Shown: piece after piece, positions 20,201 through 29,700 of the stretch | Numbering within the stretch: position 1 is the stretch's first letter | How the letters are laid out: the number at the start of each line of letters is the position of its first letter | Assembly (NCBI RefSeq): GCF_036452155.1 | Contig: NZ_JAWJZY010000004.1 | DNA length: 64,000 nt | DNA from: Sorlinia euscelidii | GTDB lineage: Bacteria > Pseudomonadota > Alphaproteobacteria > Acetobacterales > Acetobacteraceae | Reading direction: 5' to 3' (one strand) | Notes under the pieces: model-generated | Told to the model about the DNA's origin: nothing | The model's input: the letters and a program-made list of their open reading frames with translations, nothing else | Databases searched by the model: none | Program-made: the position numbers and the translations under genes

Positions 20201-23200
20201 GGGCGTCACCCCCCAATCTCTCCAGCGCGCCTTGAGGGCCTGCCAGTCTTCCGCCTCGATGCGTCCCGTCAGCGTCACAAGTCGGGGCCGGGTGGGCTGA
20301 TTTCCGGTATTGAGCGGCAAAGCGGGGGACGGAGGCAGGTCGTAAAGGCGGTCGCACCAGTAAACCCAATCTGCCTGCCATGCGTCACTTTCCCGCCGCG
20401 CGGCCTCTGCCATGACATAATCTCGGAAAGTGATCGAGAGCGTCGGCAGGGTTTCACCCCGATAGGCGGCGGCGAGGTCATCCATCATGATTTTCAGGCT
20501 GCGCACATCGAATAAAAGGAGATCGAGATGCAGGTGCAGTCGGTATCGGTGCGCATCACATGTCGACATGGCGATGTCGAAGAGAGGCCAGCGATCCGTT
20601 GGCAGCACGCGAGATGAAAGCGCCTCCCGAAATGTCAGAAGATCTTCCTCACATTGCGCTGGGGTCAGGCCGGTCAGGTCGCGTTGGGTCGGGGTATAAT
20701 AAGGGACTGATTCAAGGACGCGTTGCTGGCCGTCAGCTTCAATCACGATGCGCAGCATGTCATGACGCCGGATCAAAGCGTTCCATGCCGCCGTGAAGCG
20801 ATCCGGGTCAATCTGACGGCGGTCAAGATCCCACTCGAAAAGAATGTGACAGGCAATCCCGCCATAGGCAATAAGCTCCGTTCGGCCCACCCAGTAAGCA
20901 TGTTGGATCGGCGTCAGCGGAAAGGGGGCAAAGCGGTGATCATCATCATGTTGCAGATGGATGGTGGCGGGCGGGGAAATCTCCACATGGCGCGACGCGT
21001 GGAGAGATTGCGCGATGGCGTTGATCGTCTTTCCCGTATCGATCATGCGCGCGTCGAGGCGTTGATTAATGCGCTTCTCAATAAGGCTCCGTAATTCGAG
21101 CAGAAGGAGAGAGTCCACGCCTAGTTCAACCAGGGTTCTGGTGCGATCAATCTCTGTGAAATCGGGCAGGCGCAAAAGCGTCCCGATCATGCGGGCCAGC
21201 CAGTTCTCCGCCTCCGCCTCGGTCGCAAAATGGACGGGTGGATCATCCTGTTTGGTGGGCTGGGATGGAGGGCGTCGCGGCGGGGCGGCGTTGACAAGGT
21301 CACGGTGAATGTCATTCAGCGCGTCAGGGATCAGGCGCATCGCCAGGCGATTCCGCCGGGACCGCATCACCGCCTGCTCAAGGTGCCAAAGCCCTTCGCC
21401 CGGTGCAATCAACCCCATACCCTGCGCGGCCAAACGGCTCTGGAGCCCGTCATCATCGGCCCTGCCATAACCGCGCCAGGCACCCCAGGCGATGGATATG
21501 ACTTTTAGCGCCGTGTCGCTTCGATGCGCTTCCGCCAACCCATCGAGGAATCCGCAGGCAGAAGCATGGGCCGCCTGTCCAGCCGTGCCCATCGCTGCCG
21601 CCGCGGAGGAATAGAGGAGGAGGTAACGACCGCCATGCGCGGCCAGCCAGCTTCGCAACGCGGCAGAAGCTTCCGCTTTGACAGCCCAGACACGCTTGAA
21701 CGCTGTCTCATCCACGTCCGGGATAAGCTCGTCCGCGATCAGCCCGGCCGCATGGATGACGCCGGCAACACCGCCTTCCGCCGCGAGTTCTTCAAGCGCA
21801 TCGGTGAGTTGTTGGTGATCCGCCACATCGCAGGGCAGCCAGCGCAATGTCGCGCCATAGGATATCCGCATCTTTTCTAGGAACGCCCGCCAATCTGCGG
21901 GAGCCCGCGGCGCCAGGATCGCGATCTGCGCAGCATGATGCGCGGCCAGCCAGGCAATCGTCACGCGGCCAAGCCCGCCAAAACCACCTGTGACAACGTG
22001 CCACCCCGGAATATCAAATGCGGATGGGGGTAGTGGTTGGGCGTTCGCGGCAAGCGGCACAATACAATGTCGCCTCGCTAAGCCATCCCTCACCATGACG
22101 AAGCGCACACCCCCCTCAACGCCGCGTAAACCGGTGAGGAGATCCGCCGCTTCTGACAAATGATCGAGATCGATGATCGCGATTTTCAGCTGGGGACATT
22201 CCTGCATTGCGACTTTGATCAGCCCCCACACGGCGCGTTGCGTCGGTTGGACGGGGGCGTCGAGACCATGTGACCAGGCATTTCGGGTGACGATCACGAG
22301 CGGGGTGGCGGCCCTCTCGGCGAGATGGTGCTTCACCGTCTGTAATACCGTGAGCGGATCCGTTTTTCCGACGCGCAAAAGGTGGATTATCATGCGCGAC
22401 TGAAAATCCACCGTGCCTTCGCCCTGCGCCCATAAAGCTTCCAATGGTGAGATGTTGGCATCGGTAATGGAGGATTTACCAGTCGGAGGCGTCACGTCCT
22501 CCCAACCCACTTCATATTGCGTTGGTAAAGATGGTGTCGGCAATGGCAGATCGGCTGTTACATGGCCGGGAAGGATTATCTGCCAGGCACCGGATGGATC
22601 TTCCGCCTCTATTGAAAGCCGTCCCCGTCCGAAGGGCATCGCGCACCAGGCCAGCCTGACGCGCCCAATGGGGTGGGTGGGCGCCGGGTAGCGGATGATT
22701 TCCGGTTCATCCGCCTCACCGCCATGCAGTCGATTTAAGGCGCGCGCTGCTTCGATGAGGCGTTGATTCCAGAGCGATGGATCGGCGTTACATCCTGACC
22801 AGTCCGCCAGATAAAAACCGTCTGACGTTAAGGGCGTACCGAGAACAGGATGCTGCGTCGTCATTGGCGCTGGCAGGCTTGGCGATGACTCAATCGGGCA
22901 GGTGGCGAGGATGATATGCTCGCCCATTTCCGCCGTTTCCGTGCCATCATCGGGCAGCCAGTCGATCCGGGCAAAACCGGCTGCGCGGCATTGCTTTCGC
23001 CAAAGCTCTTTCGTCAGGAAAACCTGGCCATCACGCGCTTCAAGGTCAAGAAGGGGTGAGACCAGCGGTCCGAACACGAAATCAAACAACCGCATGGGCT
23101 GTGTGATTTCCCGCAGGAGGAGGTGACCGCCCGGTTTGAGGAGGGACCGAAGTCGCGTCAGCGTATGCCCGACATGATCCGTCGCATGTACGACGTTGGC

Positions 23201-26026
23201 GGCGATGATAAGGTCGTAAGTGCCAGCCTCGAAGCCCTGCTTATCGGGGTCTTTCTGTAAATCCAGCACGCCATAATGCATGAAAGGATAGGCGGCGAAT
23301 TTCTCCTCCGCGCGCCGGGTGAAAACCGGCGACACATCCGTAAAATGGTAATGGACCTGATCTATCGCGCTGATCGCCGCAACCATGGCGCTGGTTGTGC
23401 CGCCCGTCCCGCCACCAACCTCCAATATGTGGAAGGTTTGGGGACGTCCGCTTTCCTGCCGCAACATGCCCGAAAGGATTGCGGCGGCAATTTCATTGAA
23501 GTAACGCCCGAAACTGAAATCCTGATAAAGAACTTCCACGCCGCGCGACTCCCCTTCGGGGAAGATGATCTCGACCGGTGCCACCTGCCCGCGCAACATA
23601 TCGAATAATTGCGCGCCCGCGCGTTCAACAGTGGCCGGGATGGCATGCAGGCCCTCACAGCATGCGGCGAGTTCACCGAGCAGTTCAGCGCAGGAAGCGT
23701 GCGGGATGATGTCGGGCCGGGCGGGTCGGTAACGCTCACCTGATCGCTTGAAGTAACCGTCCTCAACGCACGCCTCGATCATTCGGCCCAGCAATTGCCG
23801 GTATCGTGGCAAAAGCCGCCCGCCGCGCAGGATTTCGGAGAAAGTGACGCCGTCCTCCCGCCACGCGCCGATGCAGCGAAGGATGAGCCGATCGAGGTAA
23901 ATGGCGTGGAGGATGCGCGCGCAGTCATAAAGCTTTTCAAGGCGGGGGAGCTCAAGCGAGGTGGCGCGTGACAGCGCCGTGTGACGCCCCTGATCAAGCC
24001 CGACACGTAGACGCGGAGTATCGGCTGGCTTGTTCTGCGCGTCCTCTCCAGCATCCCGCCAGTGACGTGTACGGTCGAACGCGTAAAGTGGGGCATGGAT
24101 GCGGCGGCCTGAAATGGCGAAGATCTGCCGCCAATCCAGGTCAATCGCCGCGGTGAAGAGGGCGCATTGCGCCTCTTCCAGCTTCTCCGCGGCGGAGACG
24201 TGGCGCTGGGCGGAGGCGATCCAACGATGGGAGGTCGGATGATCACCCTGCGCGATCCGGGTCAGGATCGCATCCGGGCCGATTTCCAGAAATACATCTG
24301 CGCCGGCCTGCATGGCTTTATCAATGGCTTCCCTGAAGCGGACAGGTTCCCGCAGGTGCCGCCCCCAGAAGCCGTGCCTGTTAAGGTCCTCACCCGATAT
24401 GACATCACCATGACAGGTTGATATCAGCTTGACCTCGCCATTCCGCGCTTTTAATTTGAGGGCTTCCGCGTTGAACCGGTCCAAAATCGGGTCCATGAGT
24501 CGGGAATGCGCGGCCCCGGCAATGGGCAGGTGGCTGGAGGGGGTGCCGTCCTGCGCGAGGGCGGCGGCCAGTCTCTCGATCGCGTCGACTGACCCTGAAA
24601 GCACAAACTGTGCCGCACCATTGATGGCGGCGATGTCGAGCCCGAACCGCTCTGCCCAGTCTCGGGCCGCGTCTTCCCTGATATGCAGGCTGATCATCCC
24701 GCCTTTTTCAGCCGCGTCCATCAGGGCGCCGCGATGGCAGAGAAGCGGCATGACGGCTTCCAGATCCAGCATGTCCGCGATGACGGCAGCCGCATATTCC
24801 CCGACCGAATGGCCGATGACGATGTCCGGGCGTAATCCGCGCGCGCGCCAATGGGCGGCCATGGCGATCTCAAAGGCGACAATGGCTGGCTGCGCGTACC
24901 GCATTTCCGAGAGGCGTGCGCCTGCATCCCCTAACAGCACCTCACGCAATGAAATGGGCAGGACTGCATCGCAGGAAGCGATGCAGCGCGCCAGCATGGC
25001 GGCGAACGCCGGTGACGCCTCGACATAGTCGCGCGCCATTGCCGGCCAGTGCGCGCCCTGACCGGTGCAGAGAAACGCGATTTTCCCGTGCGCTTTGTCA
25101 CCATAATGCAGCCCATCGGGATGGGCCCCTTCCGAGAAGGCTTTCAGGGCGTTGCGGCTGTCCCCATAAAGGCGCAAGGCCATGCGGTGCCGCAAATTAA
25201 GCTGCCGCGCCATCAGCGCCGTATAAGCGATATTTTGAGGGCTCTCACCGTCGAGCGCCTCAGCGTATTGGTTGCAAAGCCGCCGCAAAGCGGATTCAGA
25301 CGCTGCGCTCATTAATAAGACGGGGGGTTGTTTTTCAAAGGCCGCTGACGGTCCCCTCTCCTGGTGCTGCGGCGTGATATTTCTTAATTTATCGGGTAGG
25401 GAGCCGATGATGACGTGGCAATTTGTCCCCCCGATGCCGAAAGATGAAATTCCGGCATGTCGCGGCGTGGATGACCAGGGCAGAGTCGTCATCGGGACAT
25501 GGAAAGGCGATTCATCGAGACGCAAAGCCGGGTTGGGCGTCTCAAAATGGGCGGAACGCGGGATTATGCCGCGCGCAACGCACATGACAGCTTTCAGGAA
25601 ACTGACAATCCCGGCAGCCGTGTCGAGATGACCGAGATCACCCTTCACGGAGCCCAACGCGCATCTTGACCCATCCTGACGGACACCAAACACCTCCCGA
25701 AGCGCCTGGACCTCAATCGGATCACCCAGGGGGGTGGCGGTGCCGTGGGCTTCGATCAAACCGATATGATCCGGTGAGAGCCCGGCAACCGCCATGGCCT
25801 CCCTGATGACACGTTTCTGACCGGAGACGGAGGGTGCGGTGAAGCCGGCTTTAGCGGCGCCATCATTATTGACGGCATTGCCGCGAATGACAGCGATCAC
25901 CGGGTCCCCGTCCCGCAGGGCATCGCTGAGGCGGCGTAATGTGACGCTGGCCACGCCGTGCCCCGGAAAAGTGCCATTCGCATTCCGGTCAAAGGGGCGG
26001 CACTTCCCATCCGGTGAAAAGATCAT
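17243..26026 (-). CDS. irp1: HMWP1-like PKS-NRPS megasynthase, main part (frameshifted from its 5' part)
   Basis: A 2927-aa frame with the HMWP1 order. Approximate positions: C-terminal half of the ketosynthase (1-190, with HGTATPLGDPIE and GHLDTAAG), acyltransferase (from 310, GHSVGEY at 409), methyltransferase (LEVGGGTGGT at 870), ketoreductase (VVTGGFGGLG at 1345), carrier (GVDSLLLL at 1637), cyclisation domain (HLDLLLFDVRS at 1834), second methyltransferase (LEIGGGTGAS at 2392), carrier (GGDSL at 2655) and thioesterase (GWSYG at 2777). In the ketoreductase the usual catalytic Tyr position reads His (GQAAHASA), which should be checked against Irp1 proteins. The active-site Cys half of the ketosynthase is in another frame upstream. 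The ATG at 26026 overlaps that frame's stop (ATGA). Joined, the two give 3158 aa, matching HMWP1 (3163). Confidence 0.9.
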   Translation of the reverse strand: MIFSPDGKCRPFDRNANGTFPGHGVASVTLRRLSDALRDGDPVIAVIRGNAVNNDGAAKAGFTAPSVSGQKRVIREAMAVAGLSPDHIGLIEAHGTATPLGDPIEVQALREVFGVRQDGSRCALGSVKGDLGHLDTAAGIVSFLKAVMCVARGIIPRSAHFETPNPALRLDESPFHVPMTTLPWSSTPRHAGISSFGIGGTNCHVIIGSLPDKLRNITPQHQERGPSAAFEKQPPVLLMSAASESALRRLCNQYAEALDGESPQNIAYTALMARQLNLRHRMALRLYGDSRNALKAFSEGAHPDGLHYGDKAHGKIAFLCTGQGAHWPAMARDYVEASPAFAAMLARCIASCDAVLPISLREVLLGDAGARLSEMRYAQPAIVAFEIAMAAHWRARGLRPDIVIGHSVGEYAAAVIADMLDLEAVMPLLCHRGALMDAAEKGGMISLHIREDAARDWAERFGLDIAAINGAAQFVLSGSVDAIERLAAALAQDGTPSSHLPIAGAAHSRLMDPILDRFNAEALKLKARNGEVKLISTCHGDVISGEDLNRHGFWGRHLREPVRFREAIDKAMQAGADVFLEIGPDAILTRIAQGDHPTSHRWIASAQRHVSAAEKLEEAQCALFTAAIDLDWRQIFAISGRRIHAPLYAFDRTRHWRDAGEDAQNKPADTPRLRVGLDQGRHTALSRATSLELPRLEKLYDCARILHAIYLDRLILRCIGAWREDGVTFSEILRGGRLLPRYRQLLGRMIEACVEDGYFKRSGERYRPARPDIIPHASCAELLGELAACCEGLHAIPATVERAGAQLFDMLRGQVAPVEIIFPEGESRGVEVLYQDFSFGRYFNEIAAAILSGMLRQESGRPQTFHILEVGGGTGGTTSAMVAAISAIDQVHYHFTDVSPVFTRRAEEKFAAYPFMHYGVLDLQKDPDKQGFEAGTYDLIIAANVVHATDHVGHTLTRLRSLLKPGGHLLLREITQPMRLFDFVFGPLVSPLLDLEARDGQVFLTKELWRKQCRAAGFARIDWLPDDGTETAEMGEHIILATCPIESSPSLPAPMTTQHPVLGTPLTSDGFYLADWSGCNADPSLWNQRLIEAARALNRLHGGEADEPEIIRYPAPTHPIGRVRLAWCAMPFGRGRLSIEAEDPSGAWQIILPGHVTADLPLPTPSLPTQYEVGWEDVTPPTGKSSITDANISPLEALWAQGEGTVDFQSRMIIHLLRVGKTDPLTVLQTVKHHLAERAATPLVIVTRNAWSHGLDAPVQPTQRAVWGLIKVAMQECPQLKIAIIDLDHLSEAADLLTGLRGVEGGVRFVMVRDGLARRHCIVPLAANAQPLPPSAFDIPGWHVVTGGFGGLGRVTIAWLAAHHAAQIAILAPRAPADWRAFLEKMRISYGATLRWLPCDVADHQQLTDALEELAAEGGVAGVIHAAGLIADELIPDVDETAFKRVWAVKAEASAALRSWLAAHGGRYLLLYSSAAAAMGTAGQAAHASACGFLDGLAEAHRSDTALKVISIAWGAWRGYGRADDDGLQSRLAAQGMGLIAPGEGLWHLEQAVMRSRRNRLAMRLIPDALNDIHRDLVNAAPPRRPPSQPTKQDDPPVHFATEAEAENWLARMIGTLLRLPDFTEIDRTRTLVELGVDSLLLLELRSLIEKRINQRLDARMIDTGKTINAIAQSLHASRHVEISPPATIHLQHDDDHRFAPFPLTPIQHAYWVGRTELIAYGGIACHILFEWDLDRRQIDPDRFTAAWNALIRRHDMLRIVIEADGQQRVLESVPYYTPTQRDLTGLTPAQCEEDLLTFREALSSRVLPTDRWPLFDIAMSTCDAHRYRLHLHLDLLLFDVRSLKIMMDDLAAAYRGETLPTLSITFRDYVMAEAARRESDAWQADWVYWCDRLYDLPPSPALPLNTGNQPTRPRLVTLTGRIEAEDWQALKARWRDWGVTPSAGLLTLFARTLEIWARQPEFTLNLTMFDRQAVHEEIDQVIGDFTSVLLMAFDLREKRDLRSDMLRAQKALQAALQHKEVNGVELLRELTKIQGYSQAPQMPVVFTSMLGMTLDGLNIDQAMQSFLGDPTHVFTQTPQVWLDHQVMEIEGALVFNWYGMDDVLAENFCADAFATYTHLLRGLAEKPELMEETVLSALHPDGHWYDPVSRWRGGEDVATRLCRTIENDMRSLPGIARAQVDLSVPDQCLIDVVTDDFVAAPETPRHPAPTPPPSLLPTLPTELCEEVSRAWALIETRALAALMRTLRQAGLFSHANQKHALTDIRRALNITPKHHRLLAQWLRKLVASHILTQDGGIYTAIQEQAAPETEVPMAGIPAWVAKLLDYLARCTAHHGRLFTGEAHALDLLYDEQHRIMDVFYATNPVSQHLHNVARTIAAYLAESSDAPVSILEIGGGTGASTRTLLPAIAHHIARYVFTDISALFLNEARRAFGGHDFMAFEHLDINAPPDAGLIIEEGYDVIIAGNVLHDATHIGRTLRRMGRLLKPGGAFVIIEATEPHSALQLATIGFLEGLNGYHDFRHQTHEAFLPMPRWRELLEQNGFDVPLTYPGEAASPLRQHLILATATRIHRPDFATLKQRLRARHGTDLPALTLRQRETLHSPCRKTSETGHYDLTIPPCDTRPNEIEEAVLKIWREFLGRPISPESDFFDAGGDSLIATRVVAHLARAGFEGASLQQLFANPQLRAFCASLTPPAAHRGHAPIALTRKEARMHIFVFHASDGGVAAYLPLAQHLEATTYGLELASLTGIETLDGLAMRYAESILATGIDGTLTLLGWSYGAFLAQSCARILSRRGKSVDLILIEPVLAADFCATQREDLDAMMAARPDTLAGKFPISDAMLQKTLSLLKLLRGHVIDFEPPRRCLCIRAASRPQHWGDAAEDWSPYFQQAEYQTVPTDHWSLLLHEKWALEVAKCVNDWLGVTVS

Positions 26027-26718
26027 TCCAGGCTGGTGCAGATAGCCCCGGGCTGGGGGAAGGAGATCGCGACGCCCCCCGCCACCGCCATGTCACATTC
26101 GCCAGCCCGTAGACTTTCACAAGCCAGATGCACCGCGACGAGGGAGCTGGAACAAGCCGTCTGCACCGTCAGGGCAGGGCCGGAGAGATTAAGTTTATAG
26201 GCGACGCGCGTGGCCAGATAATCCTTATCATTGCCCATGAGTGATTGCAGGCTCTTCACCTGCCCAGCCTCTAACGGGTCAATCCGACGCTGACCGGGAT
26301 AAGTGCTGACGCGTGTCGCCCCGTAAATGCCGGTTCGGAAGGAGATCTCGCGCGGTGCGTAACCGCCATGCTCAATAGCGTGCCAGACGGATTCGAGAAA
26401 CAGGCGCTGCTGCGGGTCGATAAGTTCAGCCTCCTGCGGCGAATAGCCGAAGAACGCCGCATCGAACGCCTCGACATCCGCAATAGAGCCACGCAGCTTT
26501 ACGTAATTCGGAGCCGAAATAGCTGCGTCAGGCTGTAATGGCGGCAGGGACGGCTTTTCGTCCGAAATTATCAAATCCCAGAAGGCCTCGCTGTCAGGCG
26601 CATCGGCCAGGCGGCAGGCATAGCCGATCACCGCGATCGGATCACAATCGCCGTAATGTTCCTGAATCGCGTCTTCAAGGGTTTGGGGGGCGGATTGATT
26701 GATGAAGGGTTTATCCAT
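26023..26718 (-). CDS. irp1: N-terminal ketosynthase fragment of the HMWP1-like protein
   Basis: A 231-aa frame holding the first half of a ketosynthase: DPIAVIGYACRLADAPD, FDAAFFGYSPQEAELIDPQQRLFL and the active-site Cys in VQTACSSSLVAVH, ending in CDMAVAGGVAIS. The expected continuation GYLHQPGMIFSPDG is encoded one frame over, immediately after. A C5 run at 26055-26059 (G5 on the plus strand) is the likeliest site of a lost base: adding one C restores ISFPPARGYLHQPG without other change. As sequenced, the active-site Cys and His residues of one domain are on two polypeptides. The start overlaps the irp2 stop by 8 nt. Confidence 0.85.
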   Translation of the reverse strand: MDKPFINQSAPQTLEDAIQEHYGDCDPIAVIGYACRLADAPDSEAFWDLIISDEKPSLPPLQPDAAISAPNYVKLRGSIADVEAFDAAFFGYSPQEAELIDPQQRLFLESVWHAIEHGGYAPREISFRTGIYGATRVSTYPGQRRIDPLEAGQVKSLQSLMGNDKDYLATRVAYKLNLSGPALTVQTACSSSLVAVHLACESLRAGECDMAVAGGVAISFPQPGAICTSLE

Positions 26719-29700
26719 GGTGATTATCCCGATCCGCTGACATCATGCTGCCAGCGCGGCGCTGCATGCTTATATTTCGACGGTTACGCGTATGGCGATC
26801 GGCGTCGGCGGGAGGGGCCGGGGCGACCTCCATCTCCCTGAGGTGAAGGGCGAGTTCCTGAGGTGAGGCGTGGCTGAAGAGATCTGTGACTGTCAGATCC
26901 GGGTAACCAGCATCCCGTAATAATCTGTGGAATTGCACGAGATGAAGCGACGTGCCGCCACTATCAAAGAAATTCTGACGCGGCGATATGACGTGCCCGC
27001 TGATCCCCTCAAAGGCCTGGCAAAGCCAATTGAGGAAGGCGGGGTTCAGGCGATCAAGCTGGTTTTCATTTCGCTGCGGGGGCGTGGTTATTTGCAGAAC
27101 TGCGTTTTTGTGGCGTGCCGCGTCCTGCGGCGGGACGCCGATCAACAGGGACATGGGCGCTTCCCAAATCGCGTCCTCATGCACAAGCTGTGACAGAAGA
27201 TGGCAATAAGCGCCGAATTGGGCTTCCAGCATGGCCGGGTCGAAAAGCGCTTCCACGACGTCCCAGTTAAAGTGCAGCCTGTCGTCCGCCTCATAAACCT
27301 GATGATCAAGCCAGATCTGCGGCGTTTGGGAAATGCCGCCGCGCGGCTTTAGAAAAGCGCTTTCGGACAGGAAGTGTCCGTCCGAAACGCCGATGGCGCT
27401 TGTGAAGACAACGGGCATGGAAGCCGATGCCTGGTCCAGAGACGCGGCAAGCTGGCGCATTACCCAGATCGCCGACACATCACGATGGGCGAGATCCTGC
27501 CCCAGGCGTCGCTGTAATGCGATCAGTGTTGTGCGCCAATCCGCGCCGGGCGACCATTCAAGAAGCAGGAGGGACGTGAAATCCCCCAAAATGCGGTCAA
27601 TCTGCGGGTGGATGGGCGTTCGGTCAAATAATGTCAGGTTCAGCGTGTGCTTTTGCGTCTGACTCCATCGCGAGAGGCTCGTGCAGAAGGCGGCGAGCAG
27701 CACAGTTGAGGGCGTAACGCAATTTTCGGCGGCGCGGCCTTTCAGTCGCGACCAGTCCTGGGGGGTGAGGCTGGATGACAGGCGTCTGAAAACCGGGCGG
27801 TATAAGTGCGCCGGGTCGCTTCTGAGCGGCAAAGGTGGCGCTGGGGGAAGGAGAGGCAGGCGCGCACGCCAATATTGGCGTGACCGGGGGGCGGGTTTCT
27901 GCAACGCCTGATAAACTCTGTAATCCCGGAAGGTGATGGTGGGCGCTTCGGTGTGGGTTGCGCGACCCGAATAAAGATCATCCAGCTCCGCCAGGAAAAT
28001 CTGCATACTCATGCCATCCAGCATAAGATTATCGAGTGTCATGAAGATCCGGGTGATGTCGCCCCCGTCTGAGGCGGCCTGAATGTCAAAAACCGGCCAG
28101 TTTTCAGGGTTCAGAAGCTGATGGGAAAGCGCGTCCCGCCAGTCTCTCAGTTCCCGGGAGTCGAGGCTGGGGAAAATCCGACGATTGAGCCTGTAAACCG
28201 GGACATGCTCAAGAACACATTGCTGCGTGCCCCGCACCACGCAGCGTAACATGTCATGCCGCCTGATAAGGTGGTTCAGCGCGTGCTCAAATTTCTCAAC
28301 ATCCAGATGGGTGACGTCGAACGCCATGAAAAACTGAGACCCTACTCCGCCCAACGCAAAATCGGGTTGTCGCCCGACGAGGTAAGCCTGCTGAACATCG
28401 GAAAGAGGGAAGGGCACGTAGCGATTGGCGTCATCGGGCGTCAGCGTCGCCGTTTCTGCGGCAGCTCGCGTCAAAGTTGCGGCAAATTCGGACAGGATAG
28501 GGCGCTCAAACAGCATGTTGAGCTGCGCCTCATAGCCCTCTTCAGCCAGGGCGCCGATAAGGCGCGTCGCGAGCAAACTATCGCCCCCGATGGCGAAGAA
28601 GTGACTGTCGCGCGTGACGTCCGGCAATTTAAGGAGGGTCTTCCAAAGCGCGGCGACGCAGGCTTCCGCCGCGTTGCACGTCTGCGGGGCAGGCGTTAGC
28701 GGACTGGCGGGCGCGTCTCTCCGCCGGGCGATCTTCAGCAAAGCGGCGTGGTCAATTTTCCCATTCGGGGTCAGCGGCCATGCGTCGAGGAAACGGATCT
28801 GGCGCGGGATCATATATTCCGGCAATTTCCGGGCGACGCGGGCACGCAGCGTGCCGATATCCGGCCATTGACCGGCGTCGGCGCGGCGGAGGATCAGGCA
28901 ATTCTGATCACCCATCCGCACCGTATCCTCGCAGATCAACCCGCGCGCTGCCAGACGCTGCCGCCATTCCTCGCCATTGATAATCCGTTCAGCCAGGCTG
29001 TGACCGCCATTGAGTAAATCCGCACTCACGCAGGCGACAGGCGGCAGAACGGCAAGTTCAACGACAAATATCAGCGCGCCGGGCCGCGCCACATGTATCA
29101 CCGCGTCCAGACCAGCCGCGTCCAGACGATGAAGGGCGTTATTAACGAGGACAATATCGGCCTGTCCCGCGAGTTCCGCGCGGGTCTCGTCGTGCCAGCG
29201 CATGAATTTCAGCTGCGGATCGCGCGCGGGTCGCGCCTCCGCCCGGTAGATCATTTCCGCCGAATCATCGGTAGCAATGTAATGCGCGCTCCCCGCAGGC
29301 AGGACGCTTATGAGGTATTGCGCGGTCAGGCCGCTGCGCGCCCCGATTTCGACGATGAGCGGAAGGCGATGGATGCGACGGGTAATTCCCGGCATGGCGT
29401 CCGAGAGCCAGCGCAAGGCTTCTTTTGTGCCCGGCAGCGCCAGCAGCTGCATTTCCGGGGCCCAGTTTTCATCATCAAGGAGGGTGTTCGGCGAGGCCGC
29501 GCCGGTCAATATGGCGTGCAAAAGGTGATGCAGCGTTTCAAAATCCCGTAAGGGCGCGGCAACAGGCGCTGACACCTCGGCACAAATGGCGGCCCATTGC
29601 TGAAACATCGGTAAAAAATGCGGGATGGCACCGTATTTTGCGCACGCTTCTGCCGGGTCCGACAGATCATCCAGGGATAACCCTTTCAGACCGAAATGCC

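Noticed and set aside
26023..26060. Programmed -1 frameshift in irp1
   Set aside because: No X-XXY-YYZ slippery heptamer in the right phase was found; a lost base in a C run is simpler, although coupled re-initiation at ATGA cannot be excluded.
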